Shown: piece by piece, positions 17,432-26,753 of the stretch
Layout of the letters: each line of letters opens with the position of its first letter
Numbering within the stretch: position 1 is the stretch's first letter
Assembly (NCBI GenBank): GCA_958439195.1
Contig: OY288156.1
Span: forward strand, 93,501-157,500
Length of the DNA stretch: 64,000 bases
Source of the DNA: an uncultured Paracoccaceae bacterium
Lineage (GTDB): Bacteria; Pseudomonadota; Alphaproteobacteria; Rhodobacterales; Rhodobacteraceae
Direction of reading: 5' to 3'
Position numbers and translations under genes: made by a program
The notes under the pieces: model-generated
Database searches by the model: none
Told to the model about the DNA's origin: nothing
Seen by the model: only the letters and a program-made list of their open reading frames with translations

Positions 17432-19762
17432 ATGTATCTTTCCAAAGACGCATCGCGCGCGCAAATCCGCGAGGCACAGAATGCCCGCAACAACCGCGCA
17501 GAAATTGTCAGGGCGCTGTCCACCGGTCAGGTCACACGGCGCGAGCTTTTCAAATGGGGCATTTTCACCACGGCAGGCACGCTTGCCCTGACCAACGGGC
17601 TAAGCCCGTATGCCCACAGCCAGATCCTTCCCTCCATCCCCACCGGCACCCCGCGCAGTCCGCTTTATGGCGTGGCGCCCTTCACCCAACCCATGCCGCG
17701 CCTGAACGAACAGTTGCCGCATGATCTGACCCCGGTCACCCAGGGCAATGAGGTGATGCTGCAATGGAACGGACTTCCCGACGAACCCTATTCCAAACGC
17801 ACGTCCTGGCACACGGAATATTCCGCCACCGGTGGCAACCCGCTCTATGCCAATCCCCTCACCGGGCGCGGCCCGATGGAGGGTCGCCCGCCAGGCGAAT
17901 ATTTCGCCCATCAGCGCTGGCTCGAATACCTGCCCAAAAAGGGCTATCTGATGTCGCTGGGCTGCCCGGATGCGCTGGTATCCTTTCACCCCGGCTTTCC
18001 GTTGCAGGTGGATGACAAGATCTGGTCCTTTGGCCCCGGTCGCCTGTCCGGTGGCCTGCTGCCGCCACCGCTTCTGAAGGTGCGCTATGGCGAACCGGTG
18101 CTGTTCCGGCATTACAACAACGTGTCGCTGACCCAGGATCAGAATGGCGGCTTTGGCTCCATCAGCCAGACCACGCACAACCACAATGGCCACAACGCCT
18201 CGACATCGGACGGCGCGTCGAACGCGCATTTCTACCCCGGCCAGTTCTATGATTATCACTGGTCCACCACATTGGCCCGCGCCGACATGACGAACCCGTT
18301 GGCCACGGATCCCCGCGCCTCTGGGCCGGATGGCAATGGCGGTCTGGTCAACGTGCCGGGCGATTACCGCGAATTGCAGGGCACGCTCTGGTTCCACGAT
18401 CACCGCTTCTTCTACACGGCCGAAAACGTCTACAAGGGCCATGTCGGAATGATGAACTACTATTCGGGAAAGGATCGCGGGAACGAGGCGCTGCAAGATG
18501 GCGTCAACCTGCGCCTGCCGTCGGGCATGATGCTGGATTACGGCAACACCGATTTTGACGTGAACATCATGCTGTCCGACGCCGCATCAGACCCGGATGG
18601 CCAACTGTTCTTTGACATCTTCGATACCGAAGGTTTCCTGGGCGACCTGCTTCTGGTGAATTTCGCCTACAAGCCATTCTTCGAAGTGATGCCGCGCAAA
18701 TACCGGTTGCGGCTGCTCTGCGCCTCCATGTCGCGCTGGTATAAACTGGCCTTGGTCAATCAGGCCGGCAAGGTTGTTCCGATGCAGATCATTGCCACCG
18801 ATGGCAACCTGATCACCAACCCGGTCACCGTCAGCCAGCTTGACCAACTGTCCACCGGCGAACGACTGGATGTGGTGATCGACTTCTCGCAATTCCTGAT
18901 CGGTGAAAAACTGTATCTGGTGAACCTTCTGGAATTCGAAGACGGGCGCGGGCCAAAGGAAAAACTTTCCCTCCGGGATGCCCTTCAGGGCAAGACGAAC
19001 GATCCCGGCGTCGGCCGCGTGATGGAATTCCGCATCACCCGCCACATGGCCAGCGTCGACATGCCCGGCTATGTCTATGACATAACCAAAACCAAAGACC
19101 GTGACCGCAGCCGCGTTCCGGCCCGCCTGACAGACCCGATCCCCATCGTCGCCCCGGTGCGGGAACGGGTGATCGAATTCAAGCGTGGCGCCGATGATGC
19201 CCGTGATGCCACGGTCAACGGTTGCTTCCCGTCATGCCCGCTGGAACGCGAAACCCCTTGGGGCATCCGCATCAACGGCGAAGACACCCATTCCCTCAAC
19301 GCCAACCGCATATCCATGCTGGTCCCGCGTCCGGGCGAGGTGGAACATTGGACGCTGCTGAACGGTGGTGGCGGCTGGGATCATCCGGCGCATCTGCATT
19401 TCGAAGAAGGCGTCACCATCTCGCGTACCGGCTTTGCGATGGGTGCCGCAGAAAAGGGCGCGCGCAAGGATGTCTGGTGGCTGGGCGAAGGTGGGTCCGT
19501 CAAGATTCAGGTCCGCTTTGGCGAATATGGCGGGGCTTATGTTACCCATTGCCACAACACCGTTCACGAAGATGCTGCGATGTTGTTGCGCTATGACGTG
19601 CTGACCGATCCCAACAACCCGCGCAACTCGCAAACCCACGTGCAGGTCATCCCCACGCCAAACCCAACCCCGGACGGCGTGACCTATGTGATGCCGGAAA
19701 TCCTGCCCGAAGGGAATCCCTTCCACCGCAGCTTCCGTCCCTTCCCGCGAACCTCGACGTAA
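17432..19762 (+). CDS. Tat-exported multicopper oxidase (CotA/bilirubin-oxidase-like)
   Basis: A 776-residue periplasmic or extracellular oxidase. The N-terminus has a twin-arginine motif TRRELF at R36-R37 followed by a hydrophobic stretch. All four copper motifs are present: H249-N-H251 with H254; WFHDH (H322, H324); HPAHLH (H651, H654, H656); and HCHNTVHEDAAM (H706-C707-H708, H712, M717), giving a full type 1 and trinuclear centre. Family knowledge: four-electron reduction of O2 coupled to oxidation of phenols, bilirubin or metals including Mn(II). The frame is open to 17156, but the ATG at 17432 places the Tat signal correctly. It is followed 12 bases later by a SCO-cytochrome fusion gene, a likely copper-delivery or electron partner. 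Confidence 0.88.
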   Translation: MYLSKDASRAQIREAQNARNNRAEIVRALSTGQVTRRELFKWGIFTTAGTLALTNGLSPYAHSQILPSIPTGTPRSPLYGVAPFTQPMPRLNEQLPHDLTPVTQGNEVMLQWNGLPDEPYSKRTSWHTEYSATGGNPLYANPLTGRGPMEGRPPGEYFAHQRWLEYLPKKGYLMSLGCPDALVSFHPGFPLQVDDKIWSFGPGRLSGGLLPPPLLKVRYGEPVLFRHYNNVSLTQDQNGGFGSISQTTHNHNGHNASTSDGASNAHFYPGQFYDYHWSTTLARADMTNPLATDPRASGPDGNGGLVNVPGDYRELQGTLWFHDHRFFYTAENVYKGHVGMMNYYSGKDRGNEALQDGVNLRLPSGMMLDYGNTDFDVNIMLSDAASDPDGQLFFDIFDTEGFLGDLLLVNFAYKPFFEVMPRKYRLRLLCASMSRWYKLALVNQAGKVVPMQIIATDGNLITNPVTVSQLDQLSTGERLDVVIDFSQFLIGEKLYLVNLLEFEDGRGPKEKLSLRDALQGKTNDPGVGRVMEFRITRHMASVDMPGYVYDITKTKDRDRSRVPARLTDPIPIVAPVRERVIEFKRGADDARDATVNGCFPSCPLERETPWGIRINGEDTHSLNANRISMLVPRPGEVEHWTLLNGGGGWDHPAHLHFEEGVTISRTGFAMGAAEKGARKDVWWLGEGGSVKIQVRFGEYGGAYVTHCHNTVHEDAAMLLRYDVLTDPNNPRNSQTHVQVIPTPNPTPDGVTYVMPEILPEGNPFHRSFRPFPRTST

Positions 19763-19774
19763 AGGGCGGGCAAG

Positions 19775-20818
19775 ATGGAGTGTTGCGATTTTCCGTGGAC
19801 CCGCGTCCTGCACCTGCTGCGGTGTGCGGTGCTGGCGATTGCCTTGGCCGTGGGCTTGACGGCGGGGCTGGCGGCCCTGCCGGCGCAGGCCGATCCGCGC
19901 GATGAGGATTACTTCACCAACCTGCCGCTGATCACCTCCGAAGGCAAAGAGGTCGCCTTCTTCGACGATGTTCTGAAAGACCGCATCGTCGTGGTGAACT
20001 TTTTCTACACCGGTTGCACCGATATGTGTTCGCTCACCACCGCACGCCTTGCTCAGGTCTATGACTGGCTGGGCGAACGGATGGGGCGTGATGTGTTCTT
20101 TGTCTCTATCACCCTCGACCCGGAAAACGACACGCCGGAAAAGCTCGCCACCTTCAAGGCTGGCTTCAATGCCGATCGTGGCTGGACCTTCCTGACCGGC
20201 AGCCGCGAAAACATCGACACCATCCGCGCCAAGCTGGGCGAAAAGGCCCGCACCCTTGCGCTGCACCGCACCGACATGGTGATCGGCAACGCAAAGACCG
20301 GCGTCTGGCGGCGATCATCCGTCATGGGCAGCCTGACCATCGCCCTGCAATCCATCCTCGAACTTGATCCCACCTGGCAAAACAGCACCCAGACCAACGC
20401 CGAGGCGCTGGAAGCCGCGCTGAAGATCAACACCGTCTACGACCTGTCCGCCCATCCCGGCGAGGCGATCTTTCTGGGGGCCTGCGCATCCTGCCACACC
20501 ATCGGCCTTGGCGTGCGCTTCGCCCCTGATCTTGCCGCCGTCACCCTGCGGCGCGACGAGGATTGGCTGAAATCCTACATCATGGACCCGGACCTCGTCC
20601 TCGCAGCGGGCGATCCCGTCGCCCAGATGCTGGCCGAAGATTTCCCCGGAGTCGTCATGCCCAACCTTGGCCTGAACCCCGTGGATGTCGAAGACCTGAT
20701 GTCCTACCTCAAGGCCGCCGATGCCCGTCTTGCCGCCGCCGAACAAGAGGCCGCCGACAGCTTCGCCGCATTCGAGGCCGCGCATGGTCTGGCGGAACCC
20801 GCCCCCCCGGCCAACTAG
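19775..20818 (+). CDS. SCO1/SenC-type copper chaperone fused to a cytochrome c domain
   Basis: A 347-residue exported fusion. A signal segment (VLAIALAVGLTAGLAALPAQA) is followed by a thioredoxin-fold SCO domain with the copper ligands C81 and C85 (GCTDMC) and H164 (LHRTDM). The C-terminal part is a class I cytochrome c: C237-A-S-C240-H241 covalently binds haem, and M295 in GVVMPNLGL is the likely axial ligand. SCO proteins deliver copper to oxidases, and the fused haem suggests a redox role in the same step. It directly follows the multicopper oxidase gene in one operon. Its stop overlaps the convergent BNR gene stop at CTAG. Confidence 0.9.
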   Translation: MECCDFPWTRVLHLLRCAVLAIALAVGLTAGLAALPAQADPRDEDYFTNLPLITSEGKEVAFFDDVLKDRIVVVNFFYTGCTDMCSLTTARLAQVYDWLGERMGRDVFFVSITLDPENDTPEKLATFKAGFNADRGWTFLTGSRENIDTIRAKLGEKARTLALHRTDMVIGNAKTGVWRRSSVMGSLTIALQSILELDPTWQNSTQTNAEALEAALKINTVYDLSAHPGEAIFLGACASCHTIGLGVRFAPDLAAVTLRRDEDWLKSYIMDPDLVLAAGDPVAQMLAEDFPGVVMPNLGLNPVDVEDLMSYLKAADARLAAAEQEAADSFAAFEAAHGLAEPAPPAN

Positions 20819-21996
20819 GCTGTCACCGTCTCCACGCTCAACACCGTGGGCAGATGGCGCGCAATCTCATCCCAGTGCGCGCCCCGGTCCCGGCTTGCAA
20901 AGACCGATCCGCTGTTGGTGCCGAAATACACCCCCGTCGGGCTGGCCCGGTCCACCGCCATCGCCTGCCGCAGCACGGTAAAAAAGCAGTCCTTCACAGG
21001 CAGCCCCTCTGTCATCGCGGCCCAGCTTTCCCCACCATCCTCGGTCCGCCACACCGCCGCCGACGCCCCCGGCGGAAACCGCCCCTGCGTGTCGCCGTTC
21101 AAGGGAAAGGTCCACACCCGCCGCGCATCCTCAGGGTCCACCGCGATGGGAAAGCCGAACCCCGATGGCAAGCCCGCCGTAATCTCCTGCCAACTGCGCC
21201 CGCCATCCTGGCTGCGAAACACCCCGTGGTGGTTCTGCTGATACATCAGGTCGCCACCGCCCGCCGCCCGCACCATGTTATGCACGCAATGGCCCAACTC
21301 ATGCCCGTCATGCGCCTGCCCGTCATGCGCCTGATCGTGCCCATGATCCACCGCGCCCTCGTTTGATAACCGATTCCGCCGTTCCCAACTTGCCCCGCCA
21401 TCTTCCGTCGCAAACACCCCCGCCGCCGATACCCCGACCCACAGCTTCGCCGCATCCCCCGGATCGCCTACGATGGTATGCAGCACCAGCCCCGCGCCAC
21501 CCGGATGCCATTCCTCCCGCGTCGGATGCTCGTTCAACGCCGTGACGCCTGCCCAGCTTTCCCCGCCATCCCGGCTTTCATACAGCGCCGCAGGCTTTGC
21601 CCCCACATACAGCACCCCACCCGAAAGCCCCCCCGACAAACCAAGCGACCAGATCGCCTCTACCGCCCCGGTAAACGGCGCAGGTGGCGCAGGCCCGCGC
21701 CCCACATATACCGCCATCCCCGGATCAGCCGCCAGAAACGCATCCATCTTGCCGTTGGCCAGCAAGGACAGCGCCCATGTCGCCCCCCCATCCGTCGACC
21801 GCCAGACCCCGGCGCCATACCAGTCATTCCCGCCTGCGGCCCACATCCGCCCGGTCGCGGCATCCCCGATCACATGGTTGATGGGCCAGCCGTCGCAATG
21901 CGGCCCCGTCAGGGACCATCCCGCGCGCCCCGCATCCGACCGCAACAGAAACGCGCCCTTCGTGGTGCCCACCAGCACCGTCACCGCATCCGCCAT
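20815..21996 (-). CDS. BNR/Asp-box beta-propeller protein
   Basis: A 393-residue cytoplasmic-looking protein (no signal peptide) built of Asp-box repeats: STDGGATWAL, SRDGGESWAG, TEDGGASWER, SQDGGRSWQE, TEDGGESWAA and SRDRGAHWDE, the S-x-D-x-G-x-x-W pattern of sialidase-type propellers. An insertion between blades is a striking His/Asp-rich loop (DHGHDQAHDGQAHDGHELGH). Proteins of this kind are annotated as WD40/YVTN/BNR glycosyl hydrolase-like, but no sialidase catalytic arginine triad is evident, so enzymatic activity is doubtful. It converges on the SCO-cytochrome gene with overlapping stops. Confidence 0.8.
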   Translation of the reverse strand: MADAVTVLVGTTKGAFLLRSDAGRAGWSLTGPHCDGWPINHVIGDAATGRMWAAGGNDWYGAGVWRSTDGGATWALSLLANGKMDAFLAADPGMAVYVGRGPAPPAPFTGAVEAIWSLGLSGGLSGGVLYVGAKPAALYESRDGGESWAGVTALNEHPTREEWHPGGAGLVLHTIVGDPGDAAKLWVGVSAAGVFATEDGGASWERRNRLSNEGAVDHGHDQAHDGQAHDGHELGHCVHNMVRAAGGGDLMYQQNHHGVFRSQDGGRSWQEITAGLPSGFGFPIAVDPEDARRVWTFPLNGDTQGRFPPGASAAVWRTEDGGESWAAMTEGLPVKDCFFTVLRQAMAVDRASPTGVYFGTNSGSVFASRDRGAHWDEIARHLPTVLSVETVTA

Positions 21997-22075
21997 CCGC
22001 CGCCCCCCCGCTCACCAGATGACCCGCAGCCTAACACCGTTCACTGAGTCGTGAACACTCACCCCCAGGCGCGGC

Positions 22076-23158
22076 TCACATCACGCCAATATCCGCCTGC
22101 GCCACCGATACCGATTTCACGATGGCGAACACCTCCACCCCGTCGCGCAAGTCCAACGCCACCGCCGACCGCCGGGTGATCCGCACCAGAAGCGGGTCGC
22201 CCCCCACCGACAGCCGCACCAATGCCCCCGGCCCATCCCCCATCCGCACCGCCGCCACCGTGGCGGGCAACACGTTCAGCGCCGACAACCCCTCAGGCCG
22301 CGCCCGTGACAGGATCACATCCTGCGCCGCAATCCGTATGCGCACCACGCTGCCCACCGCTGCCGCCACCTGCGGCAACCACACCGACCCCGCCGCCGTC
22401 TCCAACCGCGTCAATCCGTCCGCATCATGCGCCGCCACCCGTGCGGGCAGGATCGACCCCGCCTCGCGCAACCCCAGAACGGGTGCCAGCCCCGGATCGG
22501 CCAGAACCTCCGCCACCGGACCCGCCGCCCGGATGCGCCCGCCCTCCATCACCACCAGCGTGGTGGCCAACCGTGCCACTTCGGCCATCGCATGGCTGAC
22601 ATACAGGATCGGAATATCCGTCCCATCCCGCAACCGCTCCAGCCACGGCAGAATCTCGGCCTTCCTCGCCTCGTCCAATGCGGCCAGCGGTTCATCCATC
22701 AACAACAGGCGCGGGTTTGACAAAAGCGCCCGCCCAATGGCCACCCTCTGCTTTTCGCCCCCCGACAGCGCCACCGGATACCGCTCCAGCAGCGCGCCAA
22801 TTCCCAGCATCTCCACCACCGCCTCCAGCGAAACGCCGCCCTTGGGCGCAAACCACCGCCCATAGGTCAGGTTCTGCCGCACGGTCAGATGCGGGAACAA
22901 CCGTGCATCCTGGAACACATAGCCCAGCCTGCGCCGATGCGGGGGCAGGGCCACCCCTGCGGCGCGATCAAACAGCACCGCGCCCCCGGCGGTGATCTGT
23001 CCCCTGTCGGGCATCAACAGCCCTGCCACCGCATTCACCACCGTCGTCTTGCCGGAACCTGACCGCCCGAACAGCGCCGTCACCCCGCGTGGCGCATCAA
23101 AGACCACGTCCAGCGCGAACCCCGGAAACCCATGCGCAATCGCCACCGACAGGGTCAT
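22076..23158 (-). CDS. modC: Molybdate ABC transporter ATP-binding protein ModC
   Basis: A 360-residue ATPase. Walker A is GRSGSGKTT, the signature LSGGEKQRVAIGRALLS, Walker B LLLMDEPLAALD, and the H-loop LYVSHAMAEVARLA. The C-terminal extension (about residues 290-360) with LSALNVLPATVAAVRM and LVRITRRSAVALDLRDG is a Mop/TOBE molybdate-binding domain, distinguishing ModC from other ABC ATPases. The ATG at 23158 overlaps the modB stop. It would supply molybdenum to enzymes such as the IorAB-like hydroxylase and MsrP encoded in this window. Confidence 0.9.
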   Translation of the reverse strand: MTLSVAIAHGFPGFALDVVFDAPRGVTALFGRSGSGKTTVVNAVAGLLMPDRGQITAGGAVLFDRAAGVALPPHRRRLGYVFQDARLFPHLTVRQNLTYGRWFAPKGGVSLEAVVEMLGIGALLERYPVALSGGEKQRVAIGRALLSNPRLLLMDEPLAALDEARKAEILPWLERLRDGTDIPILYVSHAMAEVARLATTLVVMEGGRIRAAGPVAEVLADPGLAPVLGLREAGSILPARVAAHDADGLTRLETAAGSVWLPQVAAAVGSVVRIRIAAQDVILSRARPEGLSALNVLPATVAAVRMGDGPGALVRLSVGGDPLLVRITRRSAVALDLRDGVEVFAIVKSVSVAQADIGVM

Positions 23159-23856
23159 CCCAACCCCCCGATCCGCCGCGCCACTCGCCGCCCTATCCAT
23201 TCGCTTGCGATCAGCGCCCCCATGGCCACCGCGATGGACACGATAACCAACCGGAACGCCTGCCCATCCCCGCCCGGCACCTGCAAAAAGGCATAGATGG
23301 CCGAAGGCAGGGTCTGCGTCTCGCCCGGAATGTTGGAAACAAAGGTGATCGTTGCCCCAAACTCGCCCATCGCCTTGGCAAAGGCCAGCACCGCCCCCGC
23401 CAAAACACCGGGCAGGATCAACGGCAACGTCACCGTTGCAAACACCCATACGGGCGATGCCCCCAACGTGCCTGCCGCCTGTTCCAGCTTTGGGTCTACC
23501 GCCTCAAACGCCAGCCGGATCGCCCGCACCATCAACGGAAACGCCATCACCGCCGCCGCCAGCACCGCGCCGGTCCAGCGAAAGGCCAGCACGATGCCGA
23601 ACCACTGATCCAGATACTGCCCGACATAGCCCCGCCGCCCGAATGTCAGCAGCAGCAGATACCCGGTGACAACCGGGGGCAGGATCAGCGGCAGATGCAC
23701 CAGCCCGTTCAACACCTGCTTGCCAGGAAATTCCTTCCGTGCCAGCAGCCACGCCACCCATATGCCCAAGGGCAGGCTGATCACCGTCGCCCAGAACGCC
23801 ACCCGCAAGGACAACGCAACCGCCTGCCATTCTGTCGGCGACAGCCAATCCGTCAT
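23155..23856 (-). CDS. modB: Molybdate ABC transporter permease ModB
   Basis: A 233-residue inner-membrane permease with five to six hydrophobic segments. The EAA loop is seen as EQAAGTLGASPVWVFATVTLP, and AFAKAMGEFGATITFVSN matches ModB strongly, including the conserved GEFGAT. It overlaps modC by four bases. No ModA periplasmic binding protein gene is adjacent: the next upstream gene is the ATPase of a different importer 94 bases away. The start ATG at 23856 gives a normal length. Confidence 0.92.
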   Translation of the reverse strand: MTDWLSPTEWQAVALSLRVAFWATVISLPLGIWVAWLLARKEFPGKQVLNGLVHLPLILPPVVTGYLLLLTFGRRGYVGQYLDQWFGIVLAFRWTGAVLAAAVMAFPLMVRAIRLAFEAVDPKLEQAAGTLGASPVWVFATVTLPLILPGVLAGAVLAFAKAMGEFGATITFVSNIPGETQTLPSAIYAFLQVPGGDGQAFRLVIVSIAVAMGALIASEWIGRRVARRIGGLG

Positions 23857-23950
23857 CTATGGGCAATCCCGTCCAGGGTGCATGATGGTCCGGCATCCGC
23901 AAAAGGTTCCGCCGAACATATCACCACAGCAGCACAGCGCCACAAGCGGT

Positions 23951-25003
23951 TCAGCCACCCAGAACGATAAGGTCACGCGCGTGCAGGCTTACTTCGGTCT
24001 GGCTTCCAATCGCCGGCGGCGGCGCATCCACGCGGTTGAACGTGTCCAGGGCGACCACCGATCCCCCCGCCCGCGCCCGCACCCGGATGATCGACCCCAG
24101 GAATTCGACGCTTTCAATCACCGCAGGCAGCACCACATCCGCGCCATCGACGCGCCCCAACTGCACCGCCTCCGGCCGCAGCGCCAGCGCAAGGCTCGCC
24201 CCTTTGCCCTTCTCGATCGGCTCATGCAGCGTCACGGGAACCCCCGCCAGCGTCACCGATTGCGGCCCCGTCACCGCCCCGTCGAATATGTTCAGCGTGC
24301 CGACAAACGTCGCCACAAACCGCGTCGACGGGCGGTTATACACCTCGAACGGCGCGCCCACCTGTTCCGCGATCCCGCCATTCATCACCACCACGCGGTC
24401 CGACATCGACAGCGCCTCTTCCTGATCATGCGTCACGAAGATGGTGGTGATCCCCAGCTCCCGCTGAATCTCCCGTATCTCATTGCGCAAGCTGACGCGC
24501 ACCTTGGCATCCAGCGCGCTCAACGGTTCATCCAGCAGCAACACGCGCGGCGACGGTGCCAAGGCCCGCGCCAGCGCCACCCGCTGTTGCTGCCCGCCCG
24601 AAAGCTGGAACGGATACCGCCCCGCCATTTCCGACAGTCCGATCAGGCGCAGCATCTCGGTGACCCGCGCATCACGTGCGCCCCGCTCCACACCCTTCAC
24701 CTTCAACCCAAAGGCCACATTCTCGGCCACCGTCATATTCGGAAACAGCGCATAGGCCTGAAACATCATCCCGATATTGCGCTGATTGGCCTTCAGCCCC
24801 GTCACCGTCTGCCCGTCAATCACGATCCCGCCCGATGTCGGCATCTCGAACCCCGCCACCATCCGCAGCACCGTGGTCTTGCCACAGCCTGACGGGCCAA
24901 GCAGCGAAATGAACTCCCCCTTCTCGACGTCCAGGGTGAAATCCTTCACCACCCGATTGGTGCCAAAGGTCTTTTCCAGATGGGACAATTGCAAAAAGGA
25001 CAT
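23951..25003 (-). CDS. Iron(III)/polyamine-type ABC transporter ATP-binding protein
   Basis: A 350-residue ATPase with Walker A GPSGCGKTT, Q-loop MMFQAYALFPNMTVAEN, signature LSGGQQQRVALARAL, Walker B LLLDEPLSALD, H-loop FVTHDQEEALSMSD and a C-terminal TOBE domain. The order and motifs are those of the PotA/FbpC/PhnT subfamily. Its start overlaps the stop of the upstream permease (TGATG), so binding protein, two permeases and ATPase form one set. The substrate (spermidine, ferric iron, phosphonate or thiamine) cannot be decided from the ATPase. Confidence 0.9.
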   Translation of the reverse strand: MSFLQLSHLEKTFGTNRVVKDFTLDVEKGEFISLLGPSGCGKTTVLRMVAGFEMPTSGGIVIDGQTVTGLKANQRNIGMMFQAYALFPNMTVAENVAFGLKVKGVERGARDARVTEMLRLIGLSEMAGRYPFQLSGGQQQRVALARALAPSPRVLLLDEPLSALDAKVRVSLRNEIREIQRELGITTIFVTHDQEEALSMSDRVVVMNGGIAEQVGAPFEVYNRPSTRFVATFVGTLNIFDGAVTGPQSVTLAGVPVTLHEPIEKGKGASLALALRPEAVQLGRVDGADVVLPAVIESVEFLGSIIRVRARAGGSVVALDTFNRVDAPPPAIGSQTEVSLHARDLIVLGG

Positions 25004-25785
25004 CAGGCCTTCGCCCTTTCATGTTTGGCAAATCGGGTGGCAAGCTGCATCAGCCCCATGCACCCCCATGTGATCGCAAAGGCAATCACCGCCAGCGCGG
25101 GCGGCTCATAGGCGCGGTTCGCGCCCAGCAATTGCATATATGGCCCAAAGGCCGGGCGGTTCAGCAGCGCCGCCATCGTGAATTCGCCCAAGACAATGGC
25201 CAGCGTCAGGAACGCCCCCGACAGCACCGCCACCATCACATTGGGCAGGATGATCTTGGTCAGGATCGTATACCATCCCGCGCCCAGGCTCTGTGCCGCT
25301 TCGGTCAGCACGCCCACATCAATCGTCCGCAGCCCGGTATCCACCGACCGATACATATAAGGCAGCGCCAGCGTCGCATATCCCATCGTCAGCAGAATAT
25401 CCGTCCCCAGCGCCGACCCGGTCAGCGGCAGAAAGCTCGACGTGTTATACATCCGGATATAGCCGAACACGATCACGATCGCCGGGATCACCAGCGGCAA
25501 CAGCGTGACAAACTCCACGAACGGCCGCGCCTGCGGCAGCTTCAGCCGCACCCAATAGGCGGTCGGCACCACCAGAACCACCCCCACCACAATCGTCGCT
25601 GCCGACAGCGCCAGCGAATAGCCGAACGTGGCCCAGAAACTCGGGTCCGCAAAAACCACGGCATAGGCGTCAAAGGAATACTCCCCCCGCCGCATCTTCA
25701 GGCTGAATTCCGTCATCCCCACCAACGGCAGCAGGAAGAACAGACAGCCGCTCAGCAACGCCCCCCAGGCGACCAGACGCATCAT
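25003..25785 (-). CDS. ABC transporter permease (PotC-like second permease)
   Basis: A 260-residue permease with about six transmembrane segments. The EAA motif reads LTEAAQSLGAGWYTILTKIILPN. The ATG at 25785 overlaps the upstream permease stop as ATGA and begins MMRLVAWGALLSGCLFFLLP; the open frame extending to 26058 is an artefact of that overlap. It pairs with the first permease to form the transmembrane channel of the same importer. Confidence 0.88.
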   Translation of the reverse strand: MMRLVAWGALLSGCLFFLLPLVGMTEFSLKMRRGEYSFDAYAVVFADPSFWATFGYSLALSAATIVVGVVLVVPTAYWVRLKLPQARPFVEFVTLLPLVIPAIVIVFGYIRMYNTSSFLPLTGSALGTDILLTMGYATLALPYMYRSVDTGLRTIDVGVLTEAAQSLGAGWYTILTKIILPNVMVAVLSGAFLTLAIVLGEFTMAALLNRPAFGPYMQLLGANRAYEPPALAVIAFAITWGCMGLMQLATRFAKHERAKA

Positions 25786-26657
25786 TTCAGCCACCTTTCC
25801 GACCGCACGCGCAGCCAGATATACAAAAGGTTCGCCGCCGCCGTGATGACGATCATCCCGAAAGCCAGCGCATAACCCAGGTTCGGATTGCCCAGCACAT
25901 CCCCCCGGATCTGCGCGAACAGCTTGATCGGCACGATGTTCAACTGCGGCCCGGTCAACGCGAAGGCCGTCGCCACCGCCCCGAATGCATTGGCAAACAG
26001 CAGCGCGAATGTCCCCAGGATCGACGGAAACAGGATGGGCAGCGCCACCATGCGCCAATACTGCACCCCCGTCGCGCCCAGCACCGCCGCCGCCTCACGC
26101 CATTCCCGCTTCAACCCATCCAGCGCGGGCGTGATGATCAGGATCATCAGCGGGATCTGGAAAAACAGATAGGTGATCACCAACCCCCAGAACGACAACA
26201 GGTTGAACCCCATCGCCCGCAGATTGATGCCGAACTCTGTCCGCAGCCAGACCGTGATCAACCCCACCGGCCCCAGCGTGGCGATAAAGGCGAATGCCAG
26301 CGGCACACCCGCGAAATTCGACGCCACCCCCGAAAACGTCAGCAGGGGCGACCGCACCCCTTTCGGCAGCCCCCCGAACACCACCGCCGCCGCCATCGCA
26401 AATCCCGCGGCACAGCCCAGTATCGCCGTATAGAATGACAGCTTGATCGATGTCCAATAGGCCGCCCGGATCGAATCCGTATTCAGGTCCAGCAGATTTT
26501 GAAACGTGAACCCGCCTTCGGGTGTCTGGAACGCACCAATCACGATCCGCATCGTCGGCAGGATCAGGAACAGAAAGGCAAAGATGGCAAAGGGCAGAAT
26601 GCCCAGCCATTCCAATGGCAACCTGCGCGGCGCGCGCCGGATCGGATCGGTCGGCAT
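25782..26657 (-). CDS. ABC transporter permease (PotB-like first permease)
   Basis: A 291-residue permease with six predicted membrane segments beginning LEWLGILPFAIFAFLFLILP. The cytoplasmic EAA loop is REAAAVLGATGVQYWRMVALP. It is the first gene after the binding-protein terminator at 26706-26733 and is coupled to the second permease by a four-base overlap. The family covers polyamine, iron and aminoethylphosphonate importers. Confidence 0.88.
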   Translation of the reverse strand: MPTDPIRRAPRRLPLEWLGILPFAIFAFLFLILPTMRIVIGAFQTPEGGFTFQNLLDLNTDSIRAAYWTSIKLSFYTAILGCAAGFAMAAAVVFGGLPKGVRSPLLTFSGVASNFAGVPLAFAFIATLGPVGLITVWLRTEFGINLRAMGFNLLSFWGLVITYLFFQIPLMILIITPALDGLKREWREAAAVLGATGVQYWRMVALPILFPSILGTFALLFANAFGAVATAFALTGPQLNIVPIKLFAQIRGDVLGNPNLGYALAFGMIVITAAANLLYIWLRVRSERWLK

Positions 26658-26705
26658 CGGTCCCCCTGATGTCTGGCGGCTCTGTTGGCAGCCTTGTCAT
26701 AAAAA

Positions 26706-26733
26706 GCCTGCCCCGGAAACCTCCGGGGCAGGC
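26706..26733 (-). terminator. Rho-independent terminator after the binding-protein gene
   Basis: A perfect 12-base-pair stem GCCTGCCCCGGA / TCCGGGGCAGGC with an AACC loop; on the minus strand it is followed by TTTTTATG. It sits between the solute-binding protein gene and the two permeases, a common way to express the binding protein in excess while letting some readthrough reach the membrane components. Confidence 0.88.
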
Positions 26734-26753
26734 CATCGTAGCATCAGGTCCGA

